Shown piece after piece: positions 15,859 to 23,936 of a DNA stretch of 55,001 nt. The notes beneath the pieces were generated by a model that saw only the letters and a list, made by a program, of their open reading frames with translations, searched no databases and was not told where the DNA came from. The stretch is from NCBI GenBank assembly GCA_902470805.1, contig CABRHX010000014.1, positions 1 to 55,001 of the forward strand. The letters are read 5' to 3'. Each line of letters starts with the position of its first letter. Position 1 is the first letter of the stretch. The position numbers and the translations under genes were made by a program. This DNA comes from an uncultured Collinsella sp. (GTDB lineage Bacteria; Actinomycetota; Coriobacteriia; Coriobacteriales; Coriobacteriaceae).

Positions 15859-16368
15859 CTAGTTCTCGGCTTGCTCAACCCGCACCTTGACACGTGTCGG
15901 ATTGCCGTGGCTGTCGAGGGTCTTGGCATCGAGTGCCTGGATCTCGATGTACGCCTCGCCTTCTTTGATGTCGCCGGCGGGGCACGTTTCGATTGTCTTG
16001 CCGGTCTCGACCACACCGGATTCGTACATGGTCTCGTCGTTTTGGATGACGCGGAATCGCTGGGGAAATTTATTGTCTTGGACGTTTTGCACGTTGACGC
16101 GCAGCTTGCCGTCCTCCTGCAGCTGAGCGACCGGTGCGACCGAAATCGTCATCATGTTGTCGCGGACGATGGCGTCGAGCTCATCTTGGATTTCCTGACG
16201 CGTTTTGCCCTCGGCCGTCGTAACCGAAGCGCCCGCCTCGGGTACGGGCTGCGACTGCCAAGCGTATAGTCCTACGGCGACAAGGGCACAGACGATGGCC
16301 AAGCAGGCAACGATGAGCTTCTTGCGACGACCCGGGCCTGCAAAGTGGGGTGGCTTCTTCGCGCTCAT
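15859..16368 (-). CDS. Membrane-anchored protein with extracellular MMxISV-type domain
   Basis: The 169-residue product has a basic cytoplasmic start (KKPPHFAGPGRRKK), one membrane segment (LIVACLAIVCALVAVGLYAW, about 19-38) and an outside domain containing IQDELDAIVRDNMMTISV followed by RVNVQNVQDNKFPQRF and ESGVVETGK. I recall comparable small anchored proteins with a NMMNIS-like motif beside surface or pilus-type genes in Gram-positive bacteria; the function is unknown. ATG 16368 overlaps the previous gene by 4 bases (ATGA). A much longer upstream reading of this frame is not credible because it runs antiparallel to nothing and is low in coding character. Confidence 0.7.
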   Translation of the reverse strand: MSAKKPPHFAGPGRRKKLIVACLAIVCALVAVGLYAWQSQPVPEAGASVTTAEGKTRQEIQDELDAIVRDNMMTISVAPVAQLQEDGKLRVNVQNVQDNKFPQRFRVIQNDETMYESGVVETGKTIETCPAGDIKEGEAYIEIQALDAKTLDSHGNPTRVKVRVEQAEN

Positions 16369-16661
16369 GCGGCATCCTTGGCGGTATAGATGCGCGCAAA
16401 GGTGGACGGGTTCGCTCCAAAGAGCATGTGAAGCATCAGGCGGCGTGAGTAGACAAGCTCGTCGAAGTCGGGAGGGAGCTCGATGTCGTGGATATGCGCG
16501 ATGCGGTGGGCGAGCGCCGAGAACGACTCGGGGTCGCAGATCACATCGGTGGTAACGTGGTAGACCGTCGTATCGGGGAATGCCTCTTCGTCGAAAGGCA
16601 GGAGATGGGGATCGTCGTCGACTTCGATGGCGATGCCGTACTGGGGCCAGTAATATGCCAT
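16365..16661 (-). CDS. Small protein of unknown function, first gene of the surface cassette
   Basis: The 98-residue acidic protein starts MAYYWPQYGIAIEVDDDPH, which faintly recalls the strand WPxxxxAVExD of DUF559-type nuclease-fold proteins. The rest (ALAHRIAHIHDIELPPDFDE) is helical with no recognisable catalytic set. It has no signal peptide or membrane segment, unlike its four downstream neighbours, so a cytoplasmic regulatory or processing role is possible but unproven. ATG 16661 follows GGGAGG. It overlaps the next gene by 4 bases. Confidence 0.6.
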   Translation of the reverse strand: MAYYWPQYGIAIEVDDDPHLLPFDEEAFPDTTVYHVTTDVICDPESFSALAHRIAHIHDIELPPDFDELVYSRRLMLHMLFGANPSTFARIYTAKDAA

Positions 16662-16682
16662 GGGAACCTCCCTGCTTCTGGG

Positions 16683-16769
16683 GCCAAAACTTCTGTCGGT
16701 TTTGGCTGTCGATGCCGACGGTATCAGCCACTACTTGACCAATTGCTGACCAAATGCTTGACGGATTGG
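16683..16769. promoter_or_regulatory. Inverted repeat plus three phased TTGACC-like repeats
   Basis: Two elements lie in the 346-base gap (16662-17007) between the divergent surface-cassette and FAD-oxidoreductase genes. First, GCCAAAAC (16683-16690) pairs with GTTTTGGC (16699-16706). Second, CTTGACCAATTG, CTGACCAAATG and CTTGACGGATTG lie back to back at 16734-16768, phased at 11-12 bases, one helical turn. Such phasing fits cooperative binding of a regulator. The remaining part of the gap (16770-17007) holds no gene that I can support. Confidence 0.4.
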
Positions 16770-17007
16770 TGTCTCCGCAGGTAAAAGGCGGCAAAAAATA
16801 CTCCAACTTTTTTCAAGCGACAATCGCGCGGTCGGCGACGGCGGGGCCATATGTGTCAAAAGCATCGTCTGCCGAGGAAATCAAGCCGCTCGCCGAATTG
16901 CACGAACGTAAAAATCGCCAATTATGGAGACGGTCTCGAACACGTCGACGAAACGATGCGCTAACATCTCCCTGCAAACACTGTAGTTAGCTAAAGGGGG
17001 AGTTCGC

Positions 17008-18609
17008 GTGTCTGCAACCATCAAACCCTTCACCGACGAGTTCGAAGAGTATGGTCGCGATGAGTCTCGCGCATCGGGCGAGGCCTCGAGCATCTCGTTT
17101 CCGACAACGGAAGACGAGGTCCGTGCCATTTTGGAAAAGCTCCATGCCGAGCGTGCCCCGGTAACGGTTCAGGGCGCCCGAACCGGCCTTGCCGCCGGTG
17201 CCGTGCCCCACGGCGGGCATATCCTCAATACTTCCCGTATGAATCGCTACTTGGGCCTTCGCCGCGATGAACAAGGCCAATTTCTGCTGCGCGTGGAGCC
17301 GGGCGTTGTGCTCTCGGAGCTGCGCAAGCAGCTGAGCAAGAAGGTGCTGCCGACTGCTGGTTGGGACCAGGCATCGCTTGAGGCCTACGAGGAGTTCCAA
17401 GAGGCCCCCGAGCAGTTCTTTCCCACCGATCCCACCGAGACGTCTGCCTGTCTGGGCGGCATGGCGGCATGTAACGCCTCTGGTGCCCGCAGCTACGCCT
17501 ACGGTCCCATGCGCCCACATATCACGGGACTCCACGTCGCACTGGCTGATGGCGATTTGCTTGAGCTTCAGCGCGGCGAGGCTTTTGCCCAGGGCCGCCA
17601 CCTGTCGCTCGTGACGGCAGCGGGCCGTACGCTCGAGCTCGATCTTCCCGGCTATACCATGCCCAAGACAAAAAATGCCTCAGGCTATTTCGTTGCGGAC
17701 GAAATGGACGCCATCGACCTCTTTATCGGTGCTTGCGGCACGCTCGGCGTTATCACCGAGCTCGAGATTGCCCTGCAGGCGGCGCCTGCGGTCGTTTGGG
17801 GTGTGAGCTGCTTTTTCGATAGCGAAGACAAGGCCGTGTCCTTTACCGATTCCGTGCGTCCCGTCCTGTCCCATGCGGCTGCCATCGAGTACTTCGACGC
17901 TGGCGCCCTGGATATTCTACGTTGCCAGCGCGAGCAGTCGACGGCGTTTGCCTCGCTGCCAGCGCTCGACAAAGAGGCCAAGGTCTGTGTCTACGTGGAG
18001 CTCGACTGTGACGACGAGGCGCAGGCGACCGAGGAGCTGTACCACCTGGGATGGGTTTTGGAGCTTGCGGGTGGCCGCGACGACGCGACCTGGGTTGCGC
18101 GCACCGAGGTCGATCGCGAATGCCAGCGGTTCTTCCGCCATGCGGTGCCCGAGAGCGTCAACATGCTCATCGACGAGCGTCGCCGCACGGATCCCGCCAT
18201 CACCAAACTGGGCTCGGACATGTCGGTGCCCAACGCACGCTTGGCCGATGTCATCGCCCTTTATCGCCGCACGTTGGCCGAAAGTGGGCTTGAATCTGCC
18301 GCCTGGGGGCACATCGGTAACAACCATCTGCATGTGAACATTCTGCCGCGCGATGCGCAGGAATACCGCCGCGGCGGAGAACTCTTTGCCCGGTGGGCTT
18401 CCGAGGTCACGGTCATGGGCGGCGCCGTCTCCGCCGAACACGGTGTCGGCAAGATCAAGGCGGGCTTCTTGGAGACGATGTACGGTCACGAGGCCATGGT
18501 CGAGTCGGCGCGGCTCAAGCTCCAGCTCGATCCCGACGGGCAGCTGGGTCGCGGCAACCTGTTTCCGGAGAAGCTCTTGGATGAGCTCGTCCAGAAAGGG
18601 GGCGCGTGA
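17008..18609 (+). CDS. FAD-binding 2-hydroxyacid (lactate/glycolate) dehydrogenase
   Basis: The 533-residue protein is a GlcD/lactate-dehydrogenase-type flavoenzyme. An FAD-binding PCMH domain lies at about 30-260 (TVQGARTGLAAGAVPHGG, PTDPTETSACLGGMAACNASGARSY without internal break limits, and ACGTLGVITELEIAL). The C-terminal oxidase domain has the substrate/FAD signatures GHIGNNHLHVN and SAEHGVGKIK. It likely oxidises a 2-hydroxyacid such as lactate to the 2-oxoacid and passes electrons to the Etf encoded directly after it. The order dehydrogenase-EtfB-EtfA with a ferredoxin domain on EtfA matches known electron-confurcating lactate dehydrogenase systems in content. GTG 17008 follows AAAGGGGG. 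Its stop overlaps the etfB GTG by 4 bases. Confidence 0.88.
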   Translation: MSATIKPFTDEFEEYGRDESRASGEASSISFPTTEDEVRAILEKLHAERAPVTVQGARTGLAAGAVPHGGHILNTSRMNRYLGLRRDEQGQFLLRVEPGVVLSELRKQLSKKVLPTAGWDQASLEAYEEFQEAPEQFFPTDPTETSACLGGMAACNASGARSYAYGPMRPHITGLHVALADGDLLELQRGEAFAQGRHLSLVTAAGRTLELDLPGYTMPKTKNASGYFVADEMDAIDLFIGACGTLGVITELEIALQAAPAVVWGVSCFFDSEDKAVSFTDSVRPVLSHAAAIEYFDAGALDILRCQREQSTAFASLPALDKEAKVCVYVELDCDDEAQATEELYHLGWVLELAGGRDDATWVARTEVDRECQRFFRHAVPESVNMLIDERRRTDPAITKLGSDMSVPNARLADVIALYRRTLAESGLESAAWGHIGNNHLHVNILPRDAQEYRRGGELFARWASEVTVMGGAVSAEHGVGKIKAGFLETMYGHEAMVESARLKLQLDPDGQLGRGNLFPEKLLDELVQKGGA

Positions 18610-19427
18610 AGATGAGCGATTTCCATATGGTGGTGTGCGTCAAGGTCGTGCCGGGCAGCACCGAGGTCAAGATGGACCCCAAGACCAATACCATCGTGCG
18701 CGATGGCAAGCAGGCGGTCATTAATCCCTTTGATGCGAGCGCTTTGGAATGCGCGCTGGCGCTGAAGGACGACTTTATCGGCTTTGGCATGGATGTGCGC
18801 GTGACGGTGGTGTCGATGGGCATCCCCGCGACCGAGTCGCTGCTGCGCGACTGCATCGCTCGAGGCGCCGACGACGCGCTGCTGCTGACCGATCGCGCCT
18901 TTGCAGGTGCCGATACCCTGGCGACCACCTATGCTCTCAAATGCGGCATCGAGGCGCTCGACGAGGACTTCGACCTGCTCATCTGCGGCAAGATGGCGGT
19001 GGATGGCGATACGGCCCAGATCGGTCCCGAGCTTGCCGGAGCCTTTGAGATTCCCTGCGTGACCGACGTGAGTTGCGTGCAGAGCGCGGGCTTTACGACC
19101 TGTGGCTCGCTGACGCTCATTCACGGCTGCGATGCCGGCGAGGAGACGGTCTATCTTGAGATACCGTGTGCGATGACGACCGCCAAGGAGATCGGCCAGC
19201 TGCGTATGCCGAGCATTGCCGGTATTCGCGCGGCGGAGGAGGCGGACGTGCGCGTGGCCAGTGCCGCCGATGTGAACGCCGATCCCTCGCGTTGCGGCCT
19301 TGCCGGATCACCGACACAGGTCGTGCGATCGTTTGTGCCCGACCGCGACCAAACGTGCGAGGACGTTGACGGAACGGCGTCCGAGCAGGCGGCAAAACTT
19401 GCCAAGATTATCGAGGGGATGGCATAG
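18606..19427 (+). CDS. etfB: Electron transfer flavoprotein subunit beta
   Basis: The 273-residue protein has the EtfB fold: VVCVKVVPGSTEVKMDP at the start, NPFDASALECALAL, and the nucleotide-binding stretch LLICGKMAVDGDTAQIGPEL. EtfB binds the flavin or AMP that passes electrons between the dehydrogenase and EtfA. The gene sits between the FAD dehydrogenase and ferredoxin-EtfA genes, overlapping the former by 4 bases and abutting the latter. GTG at 18606 is used; ATG 18612, six bases later, is an equally plausible start. Confidence 0.92.
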   Translation: MKMSDFHMVVCVKVVPGSTEVKMDPKTNTIVRDGKQAVINPFDASALECALALKDDFIGFGMDVRVTVVSMGIPATESLLRDCIARGADDALLLTDRAFAGADTLATTYALKCGIEALDEDFDLLICGKMAVDGDTAQIGPELAGAFEIPCVTDVSCVQSAGFTTCGSLTLIHGCDAGEETVYLEIPCAMTTAKEIGQLRMPSIAGIRAAEEADVRVASAADVNADPSRCGLAGSPTQVVRSFVPDRDQTCEDVDGTASEQAAKLAKIIEGMA

Positions 19428-20633
19428 ATGAGCGGACTGATTATCGATAGCGAAGCCTGTATCGGCTGCGGTCGCTGCGTTCGCGCCTGCGCCTCGGGCG
19501 GCATTGTGGTGGAGGGCGAGCGTCCCAATCGCTGCGCCCGCGTGACCGAAGGCTGCATCTTGTGCGGCGGGTGCGTCGATGCCTGTCCCGTCAACGCTAT
19601 CTCGATCGAGCGAGACGAAGCTGCCGGCGCGGCAGACCTTGATGCATATCGAGACATTTGGGTATTCGCGCAGACCGACGAGCACGATACGGTGAATCCC
19701 GTTACCTATGAGCTCATGGGCAAGGGCCGCGAGCTTGCCGATGCTCGCGGCTGCCGTCTGGTGGCGCTGGTCGGTATGGGCTCCGAGGGTTCTCTCGGTG
19801 ACCTGGAGCATCTGGTTTGCGCGGGCGCCGACGAAGTCCTGGCCTGTCGCGACGAGCGCCTGCGCCAAAACGATGCGGAGGTCTACGCCCGCTTGATCTG
19901 CGATTTGGTAGCCGAACGCAAACCCGAGGCCATCCTATACGGCGCGACCGCTTTTGGCCGCGAACTGGCACCCGGCGTTGCCGTGCGTTTGCAGACGGGC
20001 CTTACGGCTGACTGCACCGTACTTTCGATGGATGCGGAAACGGGGCTGCTGCAACAGACGCGTCCGGCGTTTGGCGGCAACTTGATGGCCACCATCGTCT
20101 GCCCCAATCATCGTCCCCAGATGGCAACGGTTCGTCCCGGCATCTTTAAGGCGCCCGACTTTGACTACGGCCGCTCCGGCACGATCACCCAGATATCACT
20201 TGCTGATGATGCTAGGGCTCGTGTCGAGATCTCGATTCCCGCCGAGGAGTGGGGACAGCGGGCTTCGATCGCCGATGCCGAGCGCCTGGTCGTGGTGGGT
20301 CGCGGCATTGGCTCCAAGAAAAACCTGCCCCTGATGCGAAAGCTCGCCGAGGCTCTGGGAGCCGAGCTTGGCTGCACGCGACCTGTCGTGGAGGCCGGCT
20401 GGTTGGAGTATCGCCATCAGATTGGCCAGACGGGCGTATCGGTTTCGCCCAGGCTTCTCGTGAGTATTGGTGTTTCGGGCGCCATCCAGCATCTTGCCGG
20501 CATCGGTGGGGCCGAGTGCATTATCGCCATCAACGAGGACCCGGATGCCCCCATCTTTGGTGCTGCCCAGTACAAGGTTGTTGGGGACGCCGTCGAGGTC
20601 GTCGAGGAGCTGCTGGCCCAGCTTGAGCGCTAG
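19428..20633 (+). CDS. etfA: Electron transfer flavoprotein subunit alpha with N-terminal ferredoxin domain
   Basis: The 401-residue product begins with a two-cluster ferredoxin domain (CIGCGRCVRACASGG and CILCGGCVDACPVN, residues about 11-58) and continues as EtfA. The FAD-binding C-terminal half contains RLVVVGRGIGSKKN, GCTRPVVEAGWL, RHQIGQTGVSVSP and ECIIAINEDPDAPIF. Ferredoxin-bearing EtfA is found in bifurcating/confurcating complexes where low-potential ferredoxin and high-potential electrons jointly drive NAD+ reduction. Together with the two genes upstream this predicts soluble lactate-type oxidation coupled to ferredoxin. Its stop TAG shares the palindrome CTAG with the stop of the convergent HD gene. 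Confidence 0.93.
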   Translation: MSGLIIDSEACIGCGRCVRACASGGIVVEGERPNRCARVTEGCILCGGCVDACPVNAISIERDEAAGAADLDAYRDIWVFAQTDEHDTVNPVTYELMGKGRELADARGCRLVALVGMGSEGSLGDLEHLVCAGADEVLACRDERLRQNDAEVYARLICDLVAERKPEAILYGATAFGRELAPGVAVRLQTGLTADCTVLSMDAETGLLQQTRPAFGGNLMATIVCPNHRPQMATVRPGIFKAPDFDYGRSGTITQISLADDARARVEISIPAEEWGQRASIADAERLVVVGRGIGSKKNLPLMRKLAEALGAELGCTRPVVEAGWLEYRHQIGQTGVSVSPRLLVSIGVSGAIQHLAGIGGAECIIAINEDPDAPIFGAAQYKVVGDAVEVVEELLAQLER

Positions 20634-21442
20634 GCGCGCGCCAGCCAGTCGCGCATCTCGTCCTTTAGGCGGCTCCAAGTTGCCTGCGTGGCGGGGTCGG
20701 TAAAGGGCCGCGTAATGCCAAAGGGCGCGTCGAGCAGGCGGTGGATATCGCCCTGTTCGCGCGCCAGCGCGCGGCTTGCTGGATAGACGAGCTCAAACAT
20801 AAAGCAGATAAGCCCCACCAAGAAGTCGGCGGGCTCATCGCGCTCATCGCGTGCGACGCAGCGGTGCTCGTCAAAGGCGGCAAGTGTCGGCGACGAGAAG
20901 TGGCTGGCGAGAAATGCGTCCTCATCCACCTTAAGGATGGTCTCGACGGTGCTGTCGGCGATGGTGCGCATAATGTCGATCTTGTCACCATCGCGCACGA
21001 TATCGCAGAAGCACCGTGTACGCTCGTCGAGCTGCGCGGGTAGACGGAAATCGCTGTGATAGGCGATGCTCGCTCGGATGAGCTCGTCATGCGCACCGGT
21101 TTCGATAAAGTCACGGATGTTTGTCGTGGCGGGTGCATCGGCGGGATTCTCGCCAAAGAGGACCTCGATGCCCAGCGCCGCATGGCTCATGCTCTCGGCG
21201 TCCTTAAAGGTGTCCCAGCGCCGAAGTTGCTCAAAGCGGCCCATATCGTGTAGCAGGCCGCAAAGCCATGCCAGGGCAATATCTTCTGACGACCAGCCCT
21301 GCTCGCGCGCTACGGCATCGCATGCCTCGGCCACGTGGTACGTATGCTCGATTTTGAGCGCGATGCGTGGGTTGGTGGCGTCGTAGGCATCGGTGTAGCT
21401 TTTGAAGGCCGCGCGAGCCCGGTCTCGATCGATAGCTGTCAT
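20630..21442 (-). CDS. HD-domain phosphohydrolase
   Basis: The 270-residue protein carries an HD metal-binding domain: IEHTYHVAEACDAVA (first His), LCGLLHDMGRFEQL (HD pair), then HDELIRASIAYHSDF with downstream His/Asp. HD domains hydrolyse phosphate esters of nucleotides or cyclic dinucleotides; the substrate here cannot be read from sequence. ATG 21442 follows AGGAAG. It converges on etfA, the two stop codons sharing the four bases CTAG (20630-20633). No terminator is visible between the two genes. Confidence 0.85.
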   Translation of the reverse strand: MTAIDRDRARAAFKSYTDAYDATNPRIALKIEHTYHVAEACDAVAREQGWSSEDIALAWLCGLLHDMGRFEQLRRWDTFKDAESMSHAALGIEVLFGENPADAPATTNIRDFIETGAHDELIRASIAYHSDFRLPAQLDERTRCFCDIVRDGDKIDIMRTIADSTVETILKVDEDAFLASHFSSPTLAAFDEHRCVARDERDEPADFLVGLICFMFELVYPASRALAREQGDIHRLLDAPFGITRPFTDPATQATWSRLKDEMRDWLARA

Positions 21443-21568
21443 AATGACTTCCTAAAAAGTTGTGTCTTTCGATCCGGTGGCAATTGTAGGTGAACTCGGT
21501 TGCTGTCGGATGATGATTCTGCCGTGTCGCTACATGCGGCTCGGAGACCTTGTCAGGATGAGAAGCGT

Positions 21569-22261
21569 ATGGTGCTCAAAATCGTTAGAACCGTCTGGCC
21601 AGTGATGCTTACCTATGTTGCAATAGGCGCGCCGTGCGGAATGATCATGGGGCAGACGGGAATGAAGCCCTGGATGGTCTTTGCTCTGAGCAGCACGTTT
21701 GTGACGGGCAGCGGGCAGTTTATGATCTGCAATCTTTGGCTGGCGGGCGTACCGGCACCTTCGATTATCGCGAGCGTTGCTGCCATCTCCTCGCGTTTTG
21801 CGCTTTACTCGGCATCGATCGCGCCGCATCTGAAGAATGCCTCGAAGCGTCAGACGCTGGCTGTTGCCGCGACACTTACCGAGGAGGCATATGGCATCTC
21901 GCTTGCCAAGCTGATTGAGGGGGAGGATTGGGGCCCGCTCGAGTCCTTCGTGCTCAACGTGATCCTCATCGCAACATGGGGCGTTACGTGTACGATGGGC
22001 GCCATCGTCGGCGCCGTTGTCGATGTTCCCACCGCCATTGCAGCCTTTGTCTGCACCTCGCTCTTTATCTGCCTGCTCTTTTCGCAGCGACTGTCGAGCG
22101 GCAATGTCGTAGCTGCCAGTTTGGCTGCGGTGTCCGTTGCCATATGCAAGTTCTTGGGGTGGACGAATATCGCCGTGCCGGTAAGCGTGCTCGTCGGCGT
22201 TGCCGCGGCGCTTGCGTGCGATGCTCTCGCCGAAGGAAGGGGTGCTCGCGATGCCCGTTAA
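21569..22261 (+). CDS. azlC: AzlC family branched-chain amino acid exporter, large subunit
   Basis: The 230-residue protein is an AzlC-type permease with about five or six membrane segments (AIGAPCGMIMGQTG, TFVTGSGQFMICNLW, LNVILIATWGVTCTMGAIVG). AzlC with AzlD exports branched-chain amino acids or their analogues. ATG 21569 follows GAGAAG; an in-frame longer start is possible but lacks a better site. The azlD start lies 11 bases inside this gene, so translation is coupled. Confidence 0.85.
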   Translation: MVLKIVRTVWPVMLTYVAIGAPCGMIMGQTGMKPWMVFALSSTFVTGSGQFMICNLWLAGVPAPSIIASVAAISSRFALYSASIAPHLKNASKRQTLAVAATLTEEAYGISLAKLIEGEDWGPLESFVLNVILIATWGVTCTMGAIVGAVVDVPTAIAAFVCTSLFICLLFSQRLSSGNVVAASLAAVSVAICKFLGWTNIAVPVSVLVGVAAALACDALAEGRGARDAR

Positions 22262-22574
22262 TGAGTTTTTGGTCCTGTGGCTGTCGTCGTGGGCGGCCAT
22301 CGCATTTTTCCGCATTGCCCCGGCGTTTGCGTTGCGCGGGAGAACGCTGTCGCCCCGCGTTACCGAGGCCTTGGGTTATATTCCGCCCGCCGCCTTCGCG
22401 GCGCTGGTCGCTAATGATTTGATAAACCCCGGCGCTTTTGACGCCGGCTTGTGGCGAGGCTTGATTCCCTGGATTGCGGCCGCCGGCGTCGTGGCGGTGG
22501 CAATCAAGACAAAGTCGATGTTGTGGTGCTGCGTTTCGGGCATCGTGTTCTATATCGTTTTGAGCCTCGTATAG
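22251..22574 (+). CDS. azlD: AzlD family small membrane subunit
   Basis: The 107-residue protein is hydrophobic with four likely membrane segments (FLVLWLSSWAAIAFF, PAAFAALVANDLI, IAAAGVVAVAIKTKSM, CVSGIVFYIVLSLV) and matches AzlD in length and motif (RVTEALGYIPPAAFAAL). It overlaps azlC by 11 bases and has GAAGGAAGG upstream of ATG 22251. It works with AzlC as the export pair. Confidence 0.85.
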   Translation: MPVNEFLVLWLSSWAAIAFFRIAPAFALRGRTLSPRVTEALGYIPPAAFAALVANDLINPGAFDAGLWRGLIPWIAAAGVVAVAIKTKSMLWCCVSGIVFYIVLSLV

Positions 22575-22585
22575 GAGCAGGACGC

Positions 22586-22605
22586 GTTATCGTCCGTTAT
22601 CGTCC
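22586..22605. repeat. Tandem 10-bp repeat
   Basis: GTTATCGTCC occurs twice back to back just after azlD. The 151-base gap 22575-22725 otherwise shows no gene. It could be an operator for the downstream kdgT gene or a slippage product. Confidence 0.5.
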
Positions 22606-22725
22606 CGGCCTAACGAATCGAATTTCTCACCGAGGCGGTCTGCTTCTTCTGGTACCATGGTCAAACTTTACTGTAGCAAAGCGTGACGTGGGCTTTTGTT
22701 CTGCGTCAACGGAAATGGGGGTTTC

Positions 22726-23748
22726 ATGGCACAGGAAGCGACCGACAACGAGCAAAAGAAATTCAAGGTCCCGCGTATCCCGGGCGACATCATGATCTAT
22801 CCGATGATCGTCGGCCTTTTGCTCAATACCTTCTGCCCGCAGGTCTTTGAGGTCGGCGGCTTCTTTACGGCTGCCTGCCGCGGTGGCTCCAACACCATCG
22901 TTGCCGCGATCTTGCTGTTCGTGGGCGCCGGCATCAGCTTTAAGTCCACGCCGGGCGCCATCAAGACCGGCATCGTCGTGCTGATTCCTAAGCTTGTAGT
23001 GGCAGCCGCGCTGGGTCTGGGCGTCGCGTACTTCTTTAACGATAACTTTTTAGGCCTGAGTTCGGTTTCCATCATCGGCGGCATTACGTTTTGCAACATG
23101 GCGCTCTATACGGGCATCATGGGCGAGTTCGGCGATGAGTCCGAGCAGGGCGCTGTCGGTATCCTGTTCTTTACGGCCGGCCCCGCCGTCACGATGATCA
23201 TCCTTGGTGTTTCGGGTCTCGCCAACATCCCCGTCGGCACCATCATCGGATCCATCCTGCCGCTCGTTATCGGCATGGTCCTGGGCAACTTGTTCCCGTT
23301 TATCAAGAACATGCTGGTCCCCGGCGCCAATCCCGCGATCGCCGTTATCGGCTTTCAGCTCGGTGCGTCCATGAGCCTTTCGAGCTTTATCACCGGCGGT
23401 ATTTCGGGTATCCTGCTGGGCCTCATCACGCTCTTTATCGTCGGTCCCATTACCTTTGCCTTCGAGCGCTTGTGTGGCGGCAACGGTAAGGCGGCTGTGG
23501 CATGCTCCACCATTGCCGGCACGGCCATGACCACGCCGGTCGCCCTCGCCGAGGTCGCTCCGCGCTATGCCGAGCTTGCGCCCACCGCGTATGCGCAGAT
23601 CGCCACCGCCGTCATCATCACGGCAATCATGGCCCCGATTCTGACCGGCTGGGTCGATAAGAAGTTCTGCCAGGGCAAGGAAGACCTGTCGCCTGCCGGT
23701 GTCGAGGCCATCGAGGAGGCTGTCGCGGCCGACATCGATGGCGAGTAG
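22726..23748 (+). CDS. kdgT: 2-keto-3-deoxygluconate permease
   Basis: The 340-residue protein is a KdgT-family transporter of about ten membrane segments that imports 2-keto-3-deoxygluconate, a pectin/uronate breakdown product, with protons. Conserved-looking parts are RIPGDIMIYPMIVGLLLNTF, GITFCNMALYTGIMG, GAVGILFFTAGPAVTM and TIAGTAMTTPVALAE. ATG 22726 follows GGGGGTTTC; the N-terminal in-frame extension upstream has no site. No pectin or uronate catabolic genes are in the window, so its pathway partners lie elsewhere. Confidence 0.88.
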   Translation: MAQEATDNEQKKFKVPRIPGDIMIYPMIVGLLLNTFCPQVFEVGGFFTAACRGGSNTIVAAILLFVGAGISFKSTPGAIKTGIVVLIPKLVVAAALGLGVAYFFNDNFLGLSSVSIIGGITFCNMALYTGIMGEFGDESEQGAVGILFFTAGPAVTMIILGVSGLANIPVGTIIGSILPLVIGMVLGNLFPFIKNMLVPGANPAIAVIGFQLGASMSLSSFITGGISGILLGLITLFIVGPITFAFERLCGGNGKAAVACSTIAGTAMTTPVALAEVAPRYAELAPTAYAQIATAVIITAIMAPILTGWVDKKFCQGKEDLSPAGVEAIEEAVAADIDGE

Positions 23749-23793
23749 CAATCGATACCCATCAATGATTCCGGCGTGCAACTCGCGCCGTTT

Positions 23794-23843
23794 GAGCGCC
23801 CGAACGAGAGCTGTCTTGCAGTGACGTTCGGGCGCTCTGCTAT
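23794..23843 (+). terminator. Hairpin terminator after kdgT
   Basis: A perfect 13-bp inverted repeat (GAGCGCCCGAACG at 23794-23806 with its complement at 23825-23837) has an 18-base loop and is followed by TGCTATTATT. It lies 46 bases after kdgT and before the GGDEF gene. Confidence 0.6.
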
Positions 23844-23936
23844 TATTCCCCTTACCCCTGCGGAGAAAGGGGCGTTTATTGCCCAGACACGAATCGGGCG
23901 ATTCTGACCACTTGGATATTGAAGGGAGGGCGTCTA

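Noticed and set aside
16734..16769. Phased repeats as a CRISPR array
   Set aside because: The units are only 11-12 bases with no spacers and no cas genes nearby.
16369..16806. Extension of the anchored surface protein to 315 residues
   Set aside because: The added part is Arg/His/Pro-rich antisense-like sequence over another gene, and the basic-plus-membrane start at 16368 is typical.
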